DNA from: Opitutaceae bacterium
GTDB taxonomy: Bacteria; Verrucomicrobiota; Verrucomicrobiia; Opitutales; Opitutaceae
Direction: 5' to 3'
NCBI GenBank assembly: GCA_003168315.1
Contig: PMSP01000259.1
Coordinates: forward strand, 1 to 9,378
DNA: 9,378 nucleotides
Below are positions 7,284 through 9,378 of the stretch, in pieces. Each line of letters starts with the position of its first letter. The first letter of the stretch is position 1. The translations under genes and the position numbers were made by a program. The notes beneath the pieces were generated by a model. The model was not told the DNA's origin. It searched no databases and saw only the letters and a list, made by a program, of their open reading frames with translations.

Positions 7284-7286
7284 GTC

Positions 7287-7607
7287 ATGTCCGACTCCAC
7301 CACAGAAGTAAACGATCCGGTAAGCACCACCGTCGATGAGCTGAAGGCCCTTATCCGCGAGGCTGAGGAGGCCCTGGGCAGTTCCGCCGAGGGCGATGAA
7401 ATCGAGGAGCTGCGCGAGCGCCTCCGCGACGCCGTCGCGAACGGCCAGAACCTGATCGCCAACCTGACCGACACGGTCAAACGGCAGGCCAGGCGCGCCG
7501 ACGACGCCATCCGCTCAAACCCCTACCAGACGATCGGCATCGCCACGGTCGTTGGGCTGATCGCAGGCTACCTCCTGTCGCGCAGGTCCTCAAGCGGCGC
7601 CGATTGA
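7287..7607 (+). CDS. DUF883 family protein, YqjD/ElaB-like
   Basis: A 106-residue protein with the DUF883 architecture. A charged amphipathic, probably coiled-coil region (about 14-76; VDELKALIREAEEAL, then EIEELRERLRDAV) is followed by the conserved RSNPYQTIGIATVVGLIAG segment (76-94), a single C-terminal membrane helix (about 82-97) and a basic end (LSRRSSSGAD). E. coli YqjD, ElaB and YgaM are tail-anchored inner-membrane proteins expressed in stationary phase under RpoS, and YqjD and ElaB associate with ribosomes. The membrane anchor and basic tail are intact here, so a similar role is plausible. The holin-family gene follows, with its ATG 23 bases after this stop. The order matches E. coli yqjD-yqjE. 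Confidence 0.92.
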   Translation: MSDSTTEVNDPVSTTVDELKALIREAEEALGSSAEGDEIEELRERLRDAVANGQNLIANLTDTVKRQARRADDAIRSNPYQTIGIATVVGLIAGYLLSRRSSSGAD

Positions 7608-7630
7608 TCCCAAGGTCTGCGGCGAGGCCC

Positions 7631-8029
7631 ATGAGCTACTCCGACTCGAATCCCTCGGTGGCCACGCCCGGCGCAGCGCCGCGCGTGGTTGTCGAGGCCC
7701 TGATCCACCGCGGGGAGCTGGCCTCGATAGAGCTCACCGAGGCCAGGCAGCACGGCGCCGGGACGGCGGTAGCCGCCGTCCTTTCGGTCGGGCTGCTCCT
7801 CCTCGGCGGCTTCGCGGGCACGTTCGCCCTGGCGGCCGCCGTCTGGCAGCGTCCGGACCGCGGGCTCATTCTTGGGCTTGTCACATTTGCGTACCTTCTC
7901 GGCTCGGCCGCCCTGGGCTTTGTCGCCTTCCGCAGGCTGAAGGGCTGGCAGCCCTTCACGGAGACCCGCCGGCAGTTCCACAGGGACTGCGCCTGCATCC
8001 ACGATATGTTCAACTCGGGCTCGCGATGA
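7631..8029 (+). CDS. Phage-holin-family (YqjE-like) membrane protein
   Basis: A 132-residue protein with a short N-terminal tail, an amphipathic helix (VVVEALIHRGELASIELTEA, 19-38) and two membrane helices (about 44-71 and 79-101), then a cytoplasmic tail with the short motif RRLKGWQPFTET (101-112). This is the layout of the YqjE/holin superfamily III proteins, which despite the name are chromosomal small membrane proteins found next to DUF883 genes. No phage gene is nearby. The ATG at 7631 is preferred. A TTG at 7604 in the same frame overlaps the DUF883 stop as TTGA and would add nine residues, a real alternative given the overlap habit of this region. Its stop overlaps the next start (ATGA at 8026), so these two are translationally linked. 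Confidence 0.85.
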   Translation: MSYSDSNPSVATPGAAPRVVVEALIHRGELASIELTEARQHGAGTAVAAVLSVGLLLLGGFAGTFALAAAVWQRPDRGLILGLVTFAYLLGSAALGFVAFRRLKGWQPFTETRRQFHRDCACIHDMFNSGSR

Positions 8030-8271
8030 ATGGAGAGCATCCTCTCACCCTGGCGGAAAAGCGCGAGCGGCTCGCCTTGGCCTGCCAGCTCGACCGGCTC
8101 AATCTTCGCTTGGCAATGCGCCCGACGCCCATTGAGAGAATCTCGCTGACGCTCCTGGAGAAGGTCGCGCCCCTCGTCCCGCACCTGCCCGGCAAGGTCG
8201 GTAAGTGGGCGAGGAGTATTATGCGGGGAACGAACCTCTTCAAAGGTGTCTATGAATCTATATTCACCTGA
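8026..8271 (+). CDS. Small YqjK-like protein downstream of holin-family gene
   Basis: An 81-residue basic protein with no clear membrane helix. Residues 8-30 (from TLAEKRERLALACQLDRLNL) form a charged helix resembling the start of E. coli YqjK (ERERRKAQLLSQIQQQRLDL), and the rest contains a moderately hydrophobic amphipathic stretch (about 36-60). YqjK is the third gene of E. coli yqjD-yqjE-yqjK, so position and N-terminal pattern support a functional equivalent, while sequence similarity beyond that is weak. The ATG overlaps the preceding stop by four bases, which fixes the start. The function is unknown; a peripheral partner of the two membrane proteins is inferred. Confidence 0.7.
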   Translation: MNGEHPLTLAEKRERLALACQLDRLNLRLAMRPTPIERISLTLLEKVAPLVPHLPGKVGKWARSIMRGTNLFKGVYESIFT

Positions 8272-8304
8272 CATTCCCCCGCGCCGTTCCTTTCCGCCGA
8301 AAAG

Positions 8305-8334
8305 ATAACCACAACCCTAAACCTGAATAATCCC
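8305..8334 (+). promoter_or_regulatory. A/C-rich leader without Shine-Dalgarno (DUF1328 gene)
   Basis: Bases 8305-8324 and 8326-8334 contain no G and are dominated by A and C, directly before the ATG at 8335. The only G (8325) is isolated. It resembles the leaders at 6995-7018 and 7258-7283. Confidence 0.55.
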
Positions 8335-8517
8335 ATGTTACGCTGGATCCTAGTATTCCTTGTATTCGCGATTCTTGCGGGCGCCCTCGGCTTCACCGGC
8401 ATTGCCGGAACGTCGATCGGAATTGCCCAGACACTGTTCTACATATTCCTCATCCTGTTCGTCGTCTCCCTGATTGTGCACCTCGTGCGCGGCGGTGGGC
8501 CAAGGACAGACCTGTAG
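8335..8517 (+). CDS. DUF1328 (YtjA-like) small membrane protein
   Basis: A 60-residue protein with two membrane helices (about 4-26 and 31-51) separated by a Gly-rich turn. It starts MLRW and contains ALGFTGIAGTSIGIAQTLFYIF (17-38), the DUF1328 signature (normally LGF.GIA..A..IAKILFFIF), and ends in a short basic-polar tail. The usual family length is 50-60 residues. The function is unknown; members are often part of general stress regulons. It follows the yqj-like genes after a 63-base gap with its own leader, so it is probably also transcribed or initiated separately. It converges with the GH28-like gene, and a strong hairpin follows its stop. Confidence 0.92.
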   Translation: MLRWILVFLVFAILAGALGFTGIAGTSIGIAQTLFYIFLILFVVSLIVHLVRGGGPRTDL

Positions 8518-8520
8518 GGA

Positions 8521-8565
8521 GGCTGTTCTGCGGCTGCGCTGAGGCGCAGTCGCAGGCCTACAGCC
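8521..8565. terminator. Strong two-part hairpin at convergent junction
   Basis: The inner stem CTGCGGCTGCGC (8528-8539) pairs with GCGCAGTCGCAG (8544-8555): 12 pairs including one G-T wobble, around the loop TGAG. The outer stem GGCTGT (8521-8526) pairs with ACAGCC (8560-8565) across a small internal loop. It starts three bases after the DUF1328 stop and covers the stop codon of the convergent gene (8558-8560). There is no T-run on either side, so it is either a bidirectional non-canonical terminator or a 3'-end stabiliser shared by both transcripts. Confidence 0.6.
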
Positions 8566-9378
8566 GCGCGGCCGGGGCCGCCGGCAGAGGCCGGGTATCG
8601 GGAAGCCCCAGGCAGGATTCCACCGTCAGGCCGTCCACGTCCCCGAGGACATAGGCCTTGGTCCCCGGAAAGGGGACGCCAGAGATGTGTTCCAGGTTGG
8701 CGCCGTGCACATCCTCCAGCGTGACGACGCTGCGCAGGTCATCGGACTTAGTCGTTAGAAGGACGTGGTTGACCGAGAGGTTCTTAACATGGCGCGCGAA
8801 GAGGCCCCATGACGGCGTTGGGCCGAAGCTTCCCGGTTCCGGATAGGCGCGCTCGAGCTCCGGCACCTCCCGGGCGGACTCCGCGGCGGTCCCGCCCCCC
8901 TCGAATTCCACCCTCAGTCCGTCGAGCGTGACATCCTCAACGGGATGGCCCGGAAGGCCAACCACGAGGATCGCCTGGCTTCCCGCCACGCCCTCGGCGA
9001 CCACGTTGCTTATTATGACCCGCCGCAGGTGTCCGACAGGGGTGCCATCCGGCCCGCGCATCCTCGCGCCGACGCGCAGGAAAATGGGCGCGCTGAATAT
9101 CCTCCTCATCGCGATATTCGAGATCGCCACGTCCTCGATCTGCGCGCCGTCGACGGTCTCAAGCGCCAAGCCGCGGCAGCATTCGAATATGCAGTTCGTG
9201 ATGGTTATCGCCCTGAAGCCGCCGTTCGACTCGGTCCCGAACTTGATGCGGCCCGTGGGCTGCGGGTTGCCGGAAGGGTCGTGCCTGCGAGTCCCGTCGA
9301 GGAGCGAACCCTCGTCGTAGCCGCTCACGAGGCAGTCAGAGATGGTCACGTTCTCGGTGGAGCGAAACTGCAAGAGCC
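8558..9378 (-). CDS. GH28-like right-handed beta-helix protein (5' partial)
   Basis: The C-terminal 272 codons of a protein whose start is beyond the right edge; the frame is open through 9378, and the TTG at 9371-9373 is internal. Repeated short strands such as NVTISDC, AITITNC, EDVAISNI and RRVIISNV mark a parallel beta-helix. TGRIKFGTESNGGF followed by RGLALETVDG, then APIFLRVG and RGPDGTPVG, match a family usually annotated as glycoside hydrolase 28 (polygalacturonase-like), found in polysaccharide-degrading bacteria. GH28 enzymes cleave pectic galacturonic acid chains. When aligned by eye, the canonical GHG His and the RIK substrate motif are replaced (see findings), so activity on pectin is doubtful. 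The secretion signal, if any, is outside the window. The gene converges with the DUF1328 gene. Confidence 0.82.
   Translation of the reverse strand, partial: LLQFRSTENVTISDCLVSGYDEGSLLDGTRRHDPSGNPQPTGRIKFGTESNGGFRAITITNCIFECCRGLALETVDGAQIEDVAISNIAMRRIFSAPIFLRVGARMRGPDGTPVGHLRRVIISNVVAEGVAGSQAILVVGLPGHPVEDVTLDGLRVEFEGGGTAAESAREVPELERAYPEPGSFGPTPSWGLFARHVKNLSVNHVLLTTKSDDLRSVVTLEDVHGANLEHISGVPFPGTKAYVLGDVDGLTVESCLGLPDTRPLPAAPAARL

Noticed and set aside
7631..8029. Prophage lysis gene (because of the holin family name)
   Set aside because: No endolysin, structural or integrase gene is nearby, and the context is the chromosomal yqjD-yqjE-type arrangement.

Overview
GC-rich bacterial DNA, nearly all coding. 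The content suggests a Gram-negative organism with an outer membrane (PqiA/PqiB-type envelope proteins). My best guess, by inference only, is the Verrucomicrobia, class Opitutae. The grounds are a polygalacturonase-like protein, a set of small DUF3185/DUF883/holin-like/DUF1328 membrane proteins, and G-free A/C-rich leaders in place of Shine-Dalgarno sites. No RNA gene, CRISPR array, transposase or integrase was seen.

Left part (1-6385, all on +). The window opens inside a large membrane protein (1-2370) with about seven or eight hydrophobic segments, followed by three consecutive soluble modules of about 145 residues that look homologous to each other. Next comes a full-length Uup-type ABC-F ATPase (2423-4225). 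After it is an envelope lipid-transport cassette of three genes joined by ATGA overlaps: a zinc-ribbon PqiA half (4312-4935), a second PqiA half (4932-5468) and a short PqiB with two MCE domains (5465-6385). The order uup-pqiA-pqiB is the one found in Escherichia coli, but here PqiA is split in two, PqiB is short and no pqiC follows.

Middle (6386-7018). A small unrecognised gene lies on the minus strand (6421-6732). It is followed by about 285 bases of markedly lower GC, the largest gene-free stretch, which holds an inverted repeat and the leaders of two diverging genes.

Right part. A run of very small membrane or membrane-linked proteins lies on +: DUF3185 (7019-7225), DUF883/YqjD-like (7287-7607), holin-family/YqjE-like (7631-8029), a YqjK-like soluble protein (8026-8271) and DUF1328/YtjA-like (8335-8517). 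The middle three match the order of E. coli yqjD-yqjE-yqjK, so this looks like an envelope or stress-response module. A strong hairpin (8521-8565) separates it from a convergent GH28-like right-handed beta-helix protein (8558 to the right edge, minus strand), whose 5' part is outside the window.

Most interesting for follow-up: the triplicated module on the first protein, the compact uup-pqi cassette, the leaders without any G upstream of four independent starts, the frequent use of the ATA isoleucine codon in GC-rich genes, and a GH28-like protein that seems to have lost the canonical catalytic motifs.
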